A stretch of DNA of 64,000 nucleotides, taken from the NCBI GenBank assembly GCA_020632875.1, contig JACKET010000009.1, forward strand, positions 1 through 64,000, read 5' to 3'. The position numbers were made by a program, and so were the translations under genes. Each line of letters starts with the position of its first letter. Position 1 is the first letter of the stretch. This document shows, one piece after another, positions 52,294 to 60,720 of this stretch. Origin of the DNA: Alphaproteobacteria bacterium (GTDB lineage: Bacteria > Myxococcota_A > UBA796 > GCA-2862545). The notes below the pieces were generated by a model. The model ran no database searches and had not been told where the DNA came from. It worked only from the letters and a program-made list of their open reading frames with translations.

Positions 52294-53241
52294 ATGCGTC
52301 GCCTGTTCCTGATCGGTCTGCTCGCGGGGTGTCCCAAGGGCGACACCGGCACCGACACCGACACGACCGAGTCCGACACCGACACCGATGCCGACGCCGA
52401 CGCCGACGCGGATGCCGACGCCGACGCCGATGCCGACACCGACCCGGTCGACACGGACGATCCGGGCTGCGTCGAGGATGCGTACGAGCCGAACGACAGC
52501 CGCAACAACGCCATCTACCTCGAGAGCGACACCAACCTCCTGGTCCGCCCGTCGAGCAACGACTGGTTCCGTTTCCTCGTGCCGGCCGGGCGCCAGATGA
52601 ACGTCTCCATCGACGTGGCGTCGTCTGCCAACAGCCTCGAGCTGACCGTGTGGAACGGCATCAACGAGCTCGACAGCGTGACCACCACGGGGGTCGGGGT
52701 GGTGAACGTCGCGAACAACAGCGCGCAGGATGCCCTGTTCAATGCCGAGATCCGCTGGGTGAGCGGCCCGCCGTGCGCGGGGTACGACTTCGACACCGTG
52801 CTGGTCCCCGAGACCGACGCCGATGCCGACGCCGATGCCGATTCCGACACGGATGCCGACACGGATGCCGACTCCGACGCCGACTCCGATGCCGATTCCG
52901 ACACGGATGCCGACTCCGACACCGATTCCGATACGGATGCGGACTCCGACACGGATGCGGACTCCGACACGGACGCGGACTCCGACACGGATGCGGACTC
53001 CGACACGGATGCGGACTCCGACACCGACGCCGACGCAGACACGGATGCCGACGCGGACACGGATGCCGACGCAGACGCGGATGCCGACACCGACGCAGAC
53101 ACGGATGCCGACACCGACGCAGACACGGACGCAGACACCGACGCAGACACGGATGCCGACACCGATGCGGACACGGATGCCGACACCGACGCGGACACGG
53201 ATGCCGACACCGACGCGGACACCGACACCGACACGCCGTGA
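52294..53241 (+). CDS. Lipoprotein with two Asp-rich repeat tracts
   Basis: A 315-residue lipoprotein (MRRLFLIGLLAGC) with a GGAGG ribosome site. A first DTDAD stalk (about 18-51) precedes a 110-residue beta-rich domain (YEPNDSRNNAIYLESD, DWFRFLVPAGRQMNVSID, SLELTVWNG) that matches the pre-peptidase C-terminal (PPC) fold. A second repeat of 139 residues of Asp with Ala, Ser or Thr forms the C-terminus. Placing the acidic tail at the free end is odd, because elsewhere in the window it is a stalk between lipid and domain. A calcium-binding role is plausible. The repetitive DNA may be unstable. Confidence 0.82.
   Translation: MRRLFLIGLLAGCPKGDTGTDTDTTESDTDTDADADADADADADADADTDPVDTDDPGCVEDAYEPNDSRNNAIYLESDTNLLVRPSSNDWFRFLVPAGRQMNVSIDVASSANSLELTVWNGINELDSVTTTGVGVVNVANNSAQDALFNAEIRWVSGPPCAGYDFDTVLVPETDADADADADSDTDADTDADSDADSDADSDTDADSDTDSDTDADSDTDADSDTDADSDTDADSDTDADSDTDADADTDADADTDADADADADTDADTDADTDADTDADTDADTDADTDADTDADTDADTDADTDADTDTDTP
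52815..53236 (+). repeat. 422-bp Asp-codon repeat tract
   Basis: GACNCN/GATGCN hexamers arranged in higher-order units of 12-24 bp, purely in frame. This is the longest low-complexity tract in the window and the most likely place for slippage or assembly collapse. Confidence 0.85.
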
Positions 53242-53264
53242 CGTTCCGCTACCGTGGCGCGCGG

Positions 53265-53270
53265 TAGGAT
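53265..53270 (+). promoter_or_regulatory. Candidate -10 element (TAGGAT)
   Basis: GGTAGGATGGCCCC runs straight into the ATG at 53277. It is nearly identical to the element before the gene at 66 on the minus strand. Confidence 0.45.
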
Positions 53271-53276
53271 GGCCCC

Positions 53277-53639
53277 ATGGACGTTCTCGCGACGCTCGTG
53301 GGCTGCTTCACCGCCGTGGTGCCGATCATCGTGATCAGCGGTGCGGCGGCGACGCTCGACTACCGGGTCAGCGGTACCCGCCGTGACGACGCGCTCCACC
53401 ACGCCTGGCTCGGCCTCGCGCTCTCGGTGGGCTGGGGCGTCGCGCTCGCCGCGCTGATCGCCGTCGCGCAGTGGGATCGCGCCGCGCTGCCGCCCGCCCC
53501 CATCCTCGCGCTCACGGGTCTGCCCGTGGTGATCGGCCTGCTCCCGAGCGGTCTGTTGCTGCTGCTCGCGACGGGGCCCAGCGCCGGCACGCCCGACCAG
53601 CGGCCCACGTGGCGCGCGTGGGTCGAGGCGTACTCGTAG
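53277..53639 (+). CDS. Small membrane protein
   Basis: A 120-residue protein with three predicted transmembrane helices (about 5-26, 43-63, 74-98) separated by short charged loops (DYRVSGTRRDD) and ending in a soluble TPDQRPTWRAWVEAYS tail. No recognised family. It has its own leaderless-type promoter and ends 3 bp before the stop of the convergent NUDIX gene. Confidence 0.65.
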   Translation: MDVLATLVGCFTAVVPIIVISGAAATLDYRVSGTRRDDALHHAWLGLALSVGWGVALAALIAVAQWDRAALPPAPILALTGLPVVIGLLPSGLLLLLATGPSAGTPDQRPTWRAWVEAYS

Positions 53640-53642
53640 GCG

Positions 53643-54161
53643 TCAGTCGAGCAGGTGCGCGGCCATCCACAGGCCGCCGCCGATCTTCGCGTCGACCTTG
53701 GTGCCGTAGGCCTGCCGGGCCGCGATGAACTTCCGCAGCTCGGCGCGCGGCACCTCGAACACCTCGATGTCTTCGCTCTCGTCGCCGCCGCCCGGCCCCA
53801 CCTTCCGCAGGCCGCGGGCCAGGAAGAACATCACGGTCTCGTCGGAGAGGCCCGCCGACACGGGCGCCTCGCCGAGCACCACCCAGTCGGAGGCCTCGTA
53901 GCCGGTCTCTTCGAGCAGCTCGCGCGCGGCGGCCGTGACGAGCGCCTCGTCTTCGGCCCCGGCGAGATCGCCCGCCAGGCCCGCAGGGAGCTCGAGCACG
54001 CGGGCCTTCACGGGCTTGCGGTACTGCTCGACCAGCAGCACGCGGTCGTCGTCGGTGACCGCGAGGATGACGACCACGCCGGAGACCCCGGTGCGCTGGG
54101 CGAACTCCCAGCCGTTGTCGTCGAGGATGCGGAGGTACCGGCCTTCGAAGAGCTTCTGCAT
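53643..54161 (-). CDS. NUDIX hydrolase, ADP-ribose pyrophosphatase-like
   Basis: A 172-residue enzyme hydrolysing nucleoside diphosphates linked to another moiety, most likely ADP-ribose. The NUDIX helix is recognisable as ELPAGLAGDLAGAEDEAL followed by AARELLEETGYEA, with the REL-x-EE-x-G metal ligands intact and a few extra residues before them, a variant seen in ADPRase relatives. VLLVEQYRKPVKARVLELPAG upstream is also typical of that subgroup. The ATG at 54161 begins MQKLFEGRYLRI, the usual N-terminal strand. It is convergent with the small membrane protein gene. Confidence 0.9.
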   Translation of the reverse strand: MQKLFEGRYLRILDDNGWEFAQRTGVSGVVVILAVTDDDRVLLVEQYRKPVKARVLELPAGLAGDLAGAEDEALVTAAARELLEETGYEASDWVVLGEAPVSAGLSDETVMFFLARGLRKVGPGGGDESEDIEVFEVPRAELRKFIAARQAYGTKVDAKIGGGLWMAAHLLD

Positions 54162-54200
54162 GCCCGCCTTCTACCACGGGCACCCGAAACACCCCTCGAC

Positions 54201-54222
54201 CTTTCGGGACAACCGACGAAAG
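54201..54222. repeat. Inverted repeat CTTTCG-N10-CGAAAG
   Basis: Perfect 6-bp arms about 20 bp upstream of the NUDIX gene start on one side and 180 bp from lon on the other. A GGTTCGACC-like palindrome follows. It does not match the CIRCE element. Confidence 0.25.
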
Positions 54223-54279
54223 AGACGGTTCGACCGTTCGAGGACCCTCGCCGATCGGGCAGGTCGGGCCTCCGATTCG

Positions 54280-54307
54280 TTGACGGGCTCAGGGGAGTGC
54301 CTACCGT
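54280..54307 (+). promoter_or_regulatory. Promoter TTGACG-16-TACCGT upstream of lon
   Basis: The -35 matches TTGACA at five of six positions, while the -10 is weak. Transcription would start near 54314, giving a 90-nt leader. No other strong candidate lies in the 242-bp spacer. Confidence 0.4.
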
Positions 54308-54403
54308 TCAGGCAAGCGAGGTCTACGGCGAGGAACGCCCGCTGGACCGCAGTTCACCCGCTTGCCGGCACCCCGTGCCGGACCGCACCCGTGCGAGGAC
54401 CCC

Positions 54404-56755
54404 ATGGCCGACATCCTGCTCTCCTTCGACATCCCCGCCAGCCTGCCCGAGAGCCTGCCCGTCATGCCGCTGCGGCGCGGGTTCCTGCTCCCGGCGGGCG
54501 TCAGCCCGTTCATCGTGGGGCGCGAGCGCTCGCTCTCCGCGCTGAACGCCGCGCACGACGGGTTCCTCATCGTCGCGGTGCAGCGCGAGCCCGCCAGCTC
54601 GCCCGCTCCGAGCGATCTGCTGCACACCGCCGTGCTGGCGCGCGTCGTCGAGCGCCTGCGCACCCCGCAGGGCTCCGCCGAGCGCGTCATCCTGCAGGGC
54701 GTCGCGCGCGTCGAGCTCACCGGCTTCGTGGGCAGCGACCCCCACTTCCAGGCGCACTACCGCGTGATCCCCGAGGCCTGGCCGCAGACCCCCGAAGCGC
54801 TCGGCATGGCCGACGTGCTCCGCGACGAGGTCGCGAAGACCGAAGAGGCGCTCGGTGAGGCGCGCGTGCAGGTGTTCCTGAGCCTCCCGCCCGAGCGGCT
54901 CGTCGACGCCGTGGCCGGCGTGCTGCCGACCGCCGACGAGATCGCGCGCGACCTGCTGTTCACCGTCGATCCCGTGAAGCGGTCCGAGAAGGTGATCGTC
55001 GAGCTCGTGAAGGCCCGCGAGGCCATCGCCGCGAAGGAGTCCATCAAGACGCGCATCGAAGACGCGACGCGCGACCAGCAGAAGGAGTACCTGCTCCGCC
55101 AGCAGCTCGACGCCATCAAGAAGGAGCTCGGCCAGGGCGGCGAGGACGACGACGATCTGTCCCGCCTGCGCGACAAGCTCGAGGGCGTCGACCTGCCCGA
55201 CGAGGTGCAGGAGGTCGTCGACCGCGAGATCCGCCGCCTCGACCGCATCGGCTCCACGAGCCCCGAGCGCCAGGTGGCCATCGACTGGCTCGAGTGGATC
55301 GCCGAGCTCCCGTGGAACGTGAGCTCCGGGGTCGACATCGATCTCGGCGCCCTCGAAGAGGCCCTCGACGCGAGCCACTACGGCCTCGGCGACGTGAAGA
55401 AGCAGGTGCTCGAGCACCTCGCGGTCCGCAAGCTCGCGGGCAGCGGGCGCGCCGAGGTCCTGCTGCTGCTCGGCCCTCCCGGTGTCGGCAAGACCTCCAT
55501 CGGCACCGCGATCGCCGAGGCGACGGGCCGCAAGCTCGTGCGCGTGGCGCTCGGCGGCATGCGCGACGAGGCGGAGCTCCGCGGGCACCGGCGCACGTAC
55601 ATCGGCGCCCGCCCGGGACGCCTCGTCGAGGGCATCCGCCGCGCGGGGACGGCCGATCCGGTGGTGCTGCTCGACGAGGTCGACAAGCTCGGCCGCGGCT
55701 GGCAGGGCGATCCGGGCGCCGCACTGCTCGAGATCCTCGATCCCGAGCAGAACCACGCGTTCATCGACCGCTACCTCGAGGTGCCGTTCGACCTCTCGAA
55801 GGTCCTCTTCGTGGCCACGGCGAACGACCTCTCGACGGTGCCCGGCCCGCTCCGCGACCGGCTCCAGGTCATCGAGATCGCCGGCTACACGCCGGAGGAG
55901 AAGGTCGTCATCGCGAAGGAGCACCTGTGGCCCACCATCGCGAAGAACACCGGCCTCACGCCCGCCGACGTGACCATCACGGACGCCGCGCTCGAGAACG
56001 CCATCGAGGGCTGGACCCGCGAGGCCGGCGTGCGCGAGCTGCAGCGCGTGCTCGGCAAGATCTTCCGCGCCGCCGCGGTCGAGAAGGCGAAGGGCGCGCT
56101 CACCGCACCGCTCGCCGTCGATGTCGACGACCTGCCGAAGTACCTCGGCAAGCGCCGCATCCAGCCCGAGGAGGAGGAGGCGCTGTCGCGTCCGGGCATC
56201 GCGCGCGGGCTCGCCTGGACCCCGGTGGGCGGAGACGTGCTCTACGTCGAGGCCAGCACGCTGCCGGGCAACGGGAAGCTCGTGCTGACGGGCCAGCTCG
56301 GCGAGGTGATGAAGGAGTCCGCGCGGGCCGCGCTCACCTACGTGCTGGCGCACGGCGGCGAGCTCGGAATCCCGCTGCGCGTGATGGAGGACCACGACGT
56401 GCACATCCACGTGCCCGCTGGCGCCACGCCGAAGGACGGGCCCTCGGCCGGCGTGACGATGTTCACGGCCCTCGCGAGCCTGCTGTCCGACCGCGCCGTG
56501 CGGAACGACACCGCCATGACCGGTGAGGCGACCCTGCGCGGGCGCGTGCTGCCGGTCGGCGGCATCAAGTCGAAGGTGCTCGCCGCACACCGGCTCGGGA
56601 TGAAGCGCATCATCCTCCCCCGCCGCAACGCGGTCGACCTCGAGGACGTGCCGCAGGAGGTGCGCGACGAGCTCGAGTTCGTGCTCGTCGACGAGATGTC
56701 CGAGGTGCTCGGGGCCGCGCTCGAGCAGGCCCCGCGGAAGACCGAAGCCGCGTGA
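54404..56755 (+). CDS. lon: ATP-dependent protease Lon
   Basis: A 783-residue AAA+ serine protease degrading misfolded and regulatory proteins. A LON N-terminal domain (about 10-200, LPVMPLRRGFLLPAGVSPFIVG) is followed by a coiled coil (DQQKEYLLRQQLDAIKKELG), Walker A GPPGVGKTS (357-365), Walker B PVVLLDEVDK, sensor residues, and the protease domain with the Ser681-Lys724 dyad in PKDGPSAG and GGIKSK. Length and order are standard. Myxobacteria often carry two Lon paralogues, and I cannot tell which one this is. The ATG at 54404 is preferred over 54362 because GAGGA lies directly upstream and the domain starts there. Confidence 0.96.
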   Translation: MADILLSFDIPASLPESLPVMPLRRGFLLPAGVSPFIVGRERSLSALNAAHDGFLIVAVQREPASSPAPSDLLHTAVLARVVERLRTPQGSAERVILQGVARVELTGFVGSDPHFQAHYRVIPEAWPQTPEALGMADVLRDEVAKTEEALGEARVQVFLSLPPERLVDAVAGVLPTADEIARDLLFTVDPVKRSEKVIVELVKAREAIAAKESIKTRIEDATRDQQKEYLLRQQLDAIKKELGQGGEDDDDLSRLRDKLEGVDLPDEVQEVVDREIRRLDRIGSTSPERQVAIDWLEWIAELPWNVSSGVDIDLGALEEALDASHYGLGDVKKQVLEHLAVRKLAGSGRAEVLLLLGPPGVGKTSIGTAIAEATGRKLVRVALGGMRDEAELRGHRRTYIGARPGRLVEGIRRAGTADPVVLLDEVDKLGRGWQGDPGAALLEILDPEQNHAFIDRYLEVPFDLSKVLFVATANDLSTVPGPLRDRLQVIEIAGYTPEEKVVIAKEHLWPTIAKNTGLTPADVTITDAALENAIEGWTREAGVRELQRVLGKIFRAAAVEKAKGALTAPLAVDVDDLPKYLGKRRIQPEEEEALSRPGIARGLAWTPVGGDVLYVEASTLPGNGKLVLTGQLGEVMKESARAALTYVLAHGGELGIPLRVMEDHDVHIHVPAGATPKDGPSAGVTMFTALASLLSDRAVRNDTAMTGEATLRGRVLPVGGIKSKVLAAHRLGMKRIILPRRNAVDLEDVPQEVRDELEFVLVDEMSEVLGAALEQAPRKTEAA

Positions 56756-57906
56756 CCGACGCGGCGCCGCCGCACGGACGGGCGCTCCACGCGCTCGTGG
56801 CGCTCCTGCTGCTGGGCCACGCAGCGGGAGCGCTGCTCGTGCTGAGGCTGGCGCCTCCCGGGTTCCCCGTCGATCATCCGCGGTTCTGGCTCCACGAGGC
56901 CCTGCCGTGGGCGACGGTCGTCGGGTCGATCGCGCTGATCGCCCGTCCCCGCTGGGGCGCGAGCGCGATGCTCGGCCTGTGGGTGGGCATCGCTGCGGCG
57001 ATGGTCGGGCTGTTCCGCGAAGAAGGCGTGTTCCCCGCAGGCCTCGCGGGGGTCGCCGCGCTGGCCGCGCTCGGGCCGGCCGTGCGCCTCCGGCCCCACG
57101 CTGCCGGGCTTCCCGCCCTGTGCGTCGGGGCCCTGGCCACGCTCGCCCTCCGCGCGCCGCCTCCGACCACGACACCGGGTGGCGAGGCGCCCGACGCCCC
57201 TCCCCTGGAGGCGCTCCCCGTACACCTCGCCGACCGCCTGGTCGTGTCCGTCGACCCGCGCCTCGCGGTGCACGACGGGTCGCGCACCGGATTCCAGACG
57301 GTGTTCGGCGCCGGTCCCACGCCGATCCCCGCCGCGCTGTATGGTCGCCAGGGCCCCGGCACGACGGACGTGACGGCGGTCTCGACCGTCGAGCGGCCCG
57401 TGTACGCGCACCTCTCGAGCTACGCGCAGCTCCAGATCACCGGCCATACGGACCTGTCGGTGACCTTCTCTCCTTGCCCCGACGCGCCCATCCCGGTGCT
57501 GCCGGCCGACTACCCGTGGGGGCGTCCGATGCAGCTCGCGTACGTCGATGCCGACCGCGTGTTCCACGTGGTGCGCGCGACGTCCGGCGAGAAGGGCCCG
57601 TACACGGCGCTCTGCGAGGGGCGGCTCGACCCGGGCGAGCCGCTCCGGATGACGTTCCTCGACGCGGGCGTGCCGACGGTGGCCGTGACGCTGCACGACT
57701 GGTCGGCACAGCTGTCGACCGACCTGTCCCCAGCGGCCGGGTACGGCCTGCCGCAGAACGCGATCCAGTTCCAGCGCGGCGATGCGCCCACGGATCCGGC
57801 CTGGATCCACGTCGCGCTCGCGAGCACGGGTATCGGCATCGGCTGGGACAGCGTCGGCCTGGCGCCCGGGACGTACGCGAGCCGCGTCGGGATCGAGACG
57901 TTGTGA
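56752..57906 (+). CDS. Membrane protein with periplasmic beta domain, downstream of lon
   Basis: A 384-residue protein I do not recognise. Four hydrophobic segments occupy residues 10-135 (ALVALLLLGHAAGALLVL, ALPWATVVGSIALIA, AMLGLWVGIAAAMVGLF, LAGVAALAALGPAV). The remaining 245 residues are beta-rich and probably periplasmic (RPVYAHLSSYAQLQITGH, ALCEGRLDPGEPLRMTFLDAG). The GTG start shares GTGA with the lon stop, so translation is coupled. Its TGA and the stop of the convergent MscS gene sit back to back in TGATCA. Confidence 0.65.
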   Translation: MTDAAPPHGRALHALVALLLLGHAAGALLVLRLAPPGFPVDHPRFWLHEALPWATVVGSIALIARPRWGASAMLGLWVGIAAAMVGLFREEGVFPAGLAGVAALAALGPAVRLRPHAAGLPALCVGALATLALRAPPPTTTPGGEAPDAPPLEALPVHLADRLVVSVDPRLAVHDGSRTGFQTVFGAGPTPIPAALYGRQGPGTTDVTAVSTVERPVYAHLSSYAQLQITGHTDLSVTFSPCPDAPIPVLPADYPWGRPMQLAYVDADRVFHVVRATSGEKGPYTALCEGRLDPGEPLRMTFLDAGVPTVAVTLHDWSAQLSTDLSPAAGYGLPQNAIQFQRGDAPTDPAWIHVALASTGIGIGWDSVGLAPGTYASRVGIETL

Positions 57907-58779
57907 TCAGGCCGCGGGGGCCTGGTGCACGACGACCTGGTCGAACGGGATCTCGATGCCCTCGGCGTTGAGCGCGTTGTAGATCGCGGTGCGGACCTGG
58001 TGCTGGCACGCGAGGTGGTCGGCGGCGGCGGACCAGCTGTGGCACGCGAAGTTCAGGCTGCTCGACGCCATCGCCGTGAACGCCACGGCGGGGGGCGCGG
58101 GGTCGGTGACGACCACCGCGCAGCCCTTCGCGGCAGCGAGCGCCACGTCGAGCACCCGCTGGATGTCGGACCCGTAGGCGACCCCGAACTCCACGGTCGT
58201 GCGGCGCTTCCCGAGTGTCGTGTAGTTCGTGATGTTGCTGCCCGTGATCGACGAGTTGCCGATGATGATCTTGTGGTTGCTCGGGTTCACGAGCGTCGTC
58301 GCGAACATCCCGATGTCGACCACCGTTCCGGTCTCGCCGGCCGCCGTGATGGCGTCGCCGATGGTGAACGGCTTGAAGAACAGGATCATCACGCCCGACG
58401 CGAAGTTCGACAGGGAGCCCTGCAGCGCGAGGCCGACCGCGAGGCCCGCCGACGTGAAGATGGCGAGGATCGAGGTGGTCTCGATCCCGGCCGTGCCGAG
58501 CGCGCTGATCACGCCCATGGCCAGCACGGTGTACTGCGCCATCTGGGCGAGGAAGTTCGTCAGCGCCGGGTCCATCGACCGGACGCCACCCATGCGACGC
58601 ACGAGACCGGCCGCCCACTTCGACACCATCCACGCGAGGACGAGGGTGACGATGGCGACGATCAGGCCGGTGCCGATCGTGTACCCCTTCTCGTAGAGCC
58701 AGGTGAGGTTCTCGGCGGTGATGGGGTTCGCGGGCACGTCCTGGGCACGGGCAGGACCGACGAGGAGATGCAACAGCAT
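57907..58779 (-). CDS. MscS-family small-conductance mechanosensitive channel
   Basis: A 290-residue channel with an N-terminal signal sequence (MLLHLLVGPARAQ), three further transmembrane helices, the pore helix AIFTSAGLAVGLALQGSLSNFASG and the beta-domain signature KPFTIGDAITAAGETGTV. These last two match E. coli MscS (GLALQGSLSNLAAG; RPFRAGEYVDLGGVAGTV) well. It should open under hypo-osmotic stress. It differs from the MscS core at 10415 in having its own export signal and no ATPase partner. It follows the DUF481 gene by 15 bp on the same strand. Confidence 0.94.
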   Translation of the reverse strand: MLLHLLVGPARAQDVPANPITAENLTWLYEKGYTIGTGLIVAIVTLVLAWMVSKWAAGLVRRMGGVRSMDPALTNFLAQMAQYTVLAMGVISALGTAGIETTSILAIFTSAGLAVGLALQGSLSNFASGVMILFFKPFTIGDAITAAGETGTVVDIGMFATTLVNPSNHKIIIGNSSITGSNITNYTTLGKRRTTVEFGVAYGSDIQRVLDVALAAAKGCAVVVTDPAPPAVAFTAMASSSLNFACHSWSAAADHLACQHQVRTAIYNALNAEGIEIPFDQVVVHQAPAA

Positions 58780-58794
58780 CAGGGCTCCTGGGGT

Positions 58795-59595
58795 TCAGAG
58801 GATGGAAGCGACGAGCGTGACCTGCATGGACTGGTCGGTGGTGCGGAAGCCCTCGACCGGCTGGTTGTCGAAGATCAGGTTGTGCGAGAGCTTCAGCGAG
58901 AGCTTGGAGTTGAGCGAGCTGACGATCGACGCGGTGTTCAGGATGCGGAGGTCTTCGAAGTCGAGCACGTTCTCGTAGAGCTCGGTCGTGTCCTCGATGC
59001 CCACGTGGTCGGAGAACTTGTGCACGAAGCCGAACATCCCGCGCGCGGCCAGCACGCTCTGGTAGTTCGGGTCCTTCTCGGCGATGTAGTTCTCCTGAGC
59101 GAAGTCGATACCGACCTCGGCGACGACCTTGGTCTTGTCGTTCTTCACGAGCATCCGGGAGTAGCCGACCTGCTCGTGGGTACGGCTGTCGTACCCGGAG
59201 AAGGGGTCGTGGAAGGCGCCCGCGAGCACGTAGAGGCTGTCGCGACCGGAGAGGAACAGGTCGTAGCGGCCATCGGCGAACACGCGCTTGGCGTTCGGCT
59301 GCATCGGCACGCTGCGCTCGGCCTCGGAGAGCGTGCCGTCGGCGTTCGCGTCGACGCGCGAGCTGCCGGCGACCGCGCCGCCGATGATGCCGACCTTGCT
59401 CTTCTGCCAGCGGTACGAGGCGTTGAGGCCGGCGGACAGCGTGAAGAACTCGGAGTTGCCGGTGGTGAGCGCTCCGCCCGCCTCGGCCGTGAGATGGGCT
59501 TCGGGCTTCTCCGCCTTGGCGCCGTCTTTGACGGTGCCGGCGAAATCTGGGTCGGCGGCGAGAGCACTGGAGACGAGGGTGAGTCCGACGAGCAT
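58795..59595 (-). CDS. DUF481/YdiY-like outer-membrane beta-barrel
   Basis: A 266-residue protein with signal peptide (MLVGLTLVSSALA). The mature part shows alternating amphipathic strands typical of DUF481 (YdiY): AEAGGALTTGNSEFFTLSAG, GFVHKFSDHVGIEDTTELYE, SSLNSKLSLKLSHNLIFD, ending QVTLVASIL. GGAGG precedes the ATG. Members are thought to be salt- or acid-induced outer-membrane proteins, which agrees with the MscS channel placed 15 bp downstream in the same unit. TAATGT at 59620-59625 is a possible -10. Confidence 0.85.
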   Translation of the reverse strand: MLVGLTLVSSALAADPDFAGTVKDGAKAEKPEAHLTAEAGGALTTGNSEFFTLSAGLNASYRWQKSKVGIIGGAVAGSSRVDANADGTLSEAERSVPMQPNAKRVFADGRYDLFLSGRDSLYVLAGAFHDPFSGYDSRTHEQVGYSRMLVKNDKTKVVAEVGIDFAQENYIAEKDPNYQSVLAARGMFGFVHKFSDHVGIEDTTELYENVLDFEDLRILNTASIVSSLNSKLSLKLSHNLIFDNQPVEGFRTTDQSMQVTLVASIL

Positions 59596-59724
59596 GCGAG
59601 ACCTCCGGATGGCGGCCTGACATTAGGGGGCCGCCCGACGGCGTGCCCTTACGCCCGACTGACAGCTGGCGCCAGTCCTCTCGCGCACGTCCCTCTCCGT
59701 CGGTGGGTCGGGCTATGAGGCTGC

Positions 59725-60720
59725 ATGGCCCGCCACCCGCTCTCCGTCGCCCCGATGATGGACCGCACCGACCGGCACTTCCGCTGGTTCATGCGGCAGA
59801 TCACCCGTCGCACGCTGCTCTACACCGAGATGGTGACGACGGGCGCCGTGCTGCACGGTGATCGCGAGGTCCTGCTCGGCTACGACCCGGCGGAGCACCC
59901 CATCGCGCTCCAGCTCGGCGGCGACGACCCCGAAGCCCTGGCCACGTGCGCCCGCATCGCCGAAGACCTCGGCTACGACGAGGTGAACCTCAACGTCGGC
60001 TGCCCGAGCGACCGCGTCCAGAAGGGTTGCTTCGGCGCGGTCCTGATGAAGTCGCCCGAGCGCGTCGCCGCGTGCGTCGAGGCGATGAAGGCCGCCGTGT
60101 CCGTGCCGGTCACCGTGAAGCACCGCATCGGGGTCGACGATCTCGACCGCTACGAGGACATGCTGCGCTTCGTCACCGTGGTGTCGGCGTCGGGCGCCGA
60201 TCGGTTCTCGGTCCATGCGCGCAAGGCCTGGCTCCAGGGCCTGTCGCCGAAGGAGAACCGCAACATCCCGCCCCTGCGCTACGACGAGGTGCACCGGCTG
60301 AAGGCCGAGCTCCCGCACCTCGAGATCGAGATCAACGGCGGCATCCTCGACCTCGACCAGGCCGAAGCGCACCTCGCGCACGTCGACGCCGTGATGATCG
60401 GGCGCGCGGCGGTCGACGACCCGTGGATCTTCGCCGACGCCGACCGGCGGCTCTACGGCGAGGATCGGGTTCCCGACCGCGAAGACGTGGCCCGCGCGAT
60501 GGTGCCGTACATCGCACGCGTCGTGGCCGCAGGCGGCAAGGTGCACCACGTCACGCGCCACATGCTGCACCTGTTCCGCGGCATGCCGGGCGCGCGGGGC
60601 TGGCGACGCGCGCTGACCGAGGGGGCCGTGCGCCATCCCGACGACCCACACGTGGTGACGCGGGCCCTCGACCCCGCGCTCAACCGCCCAGCGCCGCCGC
60701 CTGCTTCTCCAGCTCCTTGA
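59725..60720 (+). CDS. dusA: tRNA-dihydrouridine synthase A
   Basis: A 331-residue FMN-dependent enzyme that reduces uridines in the tRNA D-loop. The start LSVAPMMDRTDRHFRWFMRQIT and the block LNVGCPSDRVQKGCFGAVLM (catalytic Cys in KGCFGA) are DusA signatures, as are VTVKHRIGVDD and SVHARKAWLQGLSPKENR. The length is normal for DusA. TATGAG lies 5 nt before the ATG and there is no clear Shine-Dalgarno. The last 41 bp overlap the convergent kinase gene. Confidence 0.95.
   Translation: MARHPLSVAPMMDRTDRHFRWFMRQITRRTLLYTEMVTTGAVLHGDREVLLGYDPAEHPIALQLGGDDPEALATCARIAEDLGYDEVNLNVGCPSDRVQKGCFGAVLMKSPERVAACVEAMKAAVSVPVTVKHRIGVDDLDRYEDMLRFVTVVSASGADRFSVHARKAWLQGLSPKENRNIPPLRYDEVHRLKAELPHLEIEINGGILDLDQAEAHLAHVDAVMIGRAAVDDPWIFADADRRLYGEDRVPDREDVARAMVPYIARVVAAGGKVHHVTRHMLHLFRGMPGARGWRRALTEGAVRHPDDPHVVTRALDPALNRPAPPPASPAP

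Noticed and set aside
52815..53236. Regularly repeated DNA considered as a CRISPR array
   Set aside because: Units are degenerate 6-24 bp codon repeats in frame with a lipoprotein. There are no unique spacers and no cas genes.
47145..53267. 2040-codon open frame on the plus strand opposite alpha-2-macroglobulin
   Set aside because: Composition is the His/Arg/Val-rich pattern of an antisense shadow in GC-rich DNA. The opposite strand encodes a complete, recognisable protein with CxEQ motif, and no start signals are present.
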